From an uncultured Acidobacteriota bacterium (GTDB lineage Bacteria > Acidobacteriota > Terriglobia > Bryobacterales > Bryobacteraceae), in the NCBI GenBank assembly GCA_937952345.1, contig CALFYN010000295.1, positions 1 to 15,388 of the forward strand: a stretch of DNA of 15,388 nucleotides. Reading direction: 5' to 3'. Positions within the stretch are counted from its first letter, which is position 1; each line of letters starts with the position of its first letter. The notes under the pieces were generated by a model. It was not told where the DNA came from, did not search any database, and was given only the letters and a program-made list of their open reading frames with translations. Both the position numbers and the translations under genes were made by a program. Of the stretch, positions 15,224 through 15,388 are shown one piece after another.

Positions 15224-15388
15224 GCGCGCAGGAACGGATGCGCCGCCGGCGGATTCCCGCATGTATAGTCCGCCACCACAATCGTTCCATCCGGATGCTG
15301 TGCCCAACTGCTATACCCGCTGTCCCCCGCCGCGAACGATCCGTTCTTTTCAAGCCGCGTCACGCGGTCGCGATAGAACTGATCCGGA
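15211..15388 (-). CDS. C-terminal end of a sialidase-like (BNR-type) protein, 5' part outside the window
   Basis: The minus-strand frame is open from the right edge to a TGA at 15211-15213 and encodes the last 58 residues. The stretch GDSGYSSWAQHPDGTIVVAD, followed by YTCG, is typical of the C-terminal blade of sialidase/BNR proteins, where an aligned 'DSGYSS...PDG' segment closes the propeller. The catalytic part lies outside the window, so enzymatic activity cannot be judged. It overlaps the end of the convergent histidine kinase gene by 13 bp. The coding assignment is supported by the intact frame and minus-strand codon style; the family call is moderate because so little is visible. Confidence 0.6.
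   Translation of the reverse strand, partial: PDQFYRDRVTRLEKNGSFAAGDSGYSSWAQHPDGTIVVADYTCGNPPAAHPFLRAYRL

Overview
The window is GC-rich and appears to come from an acidobacterium of the Solibacter/Bryobacter group. The best marker is the C-terminal third of the protein at 11304-13061, which carries the domain family named after Solibacter usitatus (TIGR03437-like: YVSAAQINAQVP, 'VNVYLTGAG'). Other clues point the same way: a Tat-exported Gfo/Idh/MocA oxidoreductase, BACON-like sequence, a sialidase-like tail, and GC-rich dense coding. This taxonomic call rests on recognition, not on a database search. No rRNA, tRNA, CRISPR array, insertion sequence or prophage gene was seen, and no gene-free stretch reaches 300 bp.

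Layout. 1-1292 (minus) is a secreted Gfo/Idh/MocA oxidoreductase running off the left edge. 1347-2453 (minus) is a response regulator fused to a PP2C/SpoIIE phosphatase. A divergent 194-bp spacer follows, then the centrepiece at 2648-9366 (plus): a System I cytochrome c maturation cluster in the order ccmE, ccmF, ccmH, a zinc-ribbon protein, a carboxypeptidase-regulatory-like membrane protein, ccmA, ccmB, ccmC, a 10-bp-unit inverted repeat, and a short ccmD starting with TTG. After it come a small WVPG-repeat lipoprotein (minus), a PhoD-like metallophosphatase (plus), a PGRP/amidase-BACON-TIGR03437 protein (minus), a response regulator plus PAS-GAF histidine kinase pair (plus), and the 3' end of a sialidase-like gene (minus) at the right edge.

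How the genes fit together. CcmC/CcmD load heme on CcmE, CcmA/CcmB release holo-CcmE, and CcmF with CcmH attach heme to apocytochrome c. The junctions (20-bp overlap, 5-bp gap, ATGA, TGATG, TGATG, 19-bp gap) imply one transcript and translational coupling from ccmF to ccmC. Three things are atypical: CcmE has Cys-x3-Tyr where the heme-binding His-x3-Tyr is expected; CcmH carries three cysteines beyond its CxxC; and no ccmG thioredoxin or full-length ccmI is present, while two membrane proteins of unclear role sit between ccmH and ccmA.

Two convergent gene pairs interlock their stop codons within 4 bp and a third overlaps by 13 bp, leaving no room for ordinary terminators. In the sampled lines the plus strand has more C than G whichever strand encodes the gene, so plus and minus genes use different synonymous codons. 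I see no clearly new system. The best candidates for something undescribed are the variant Ccm apparatus with its two inserted proteins and the repeat before ccmD.
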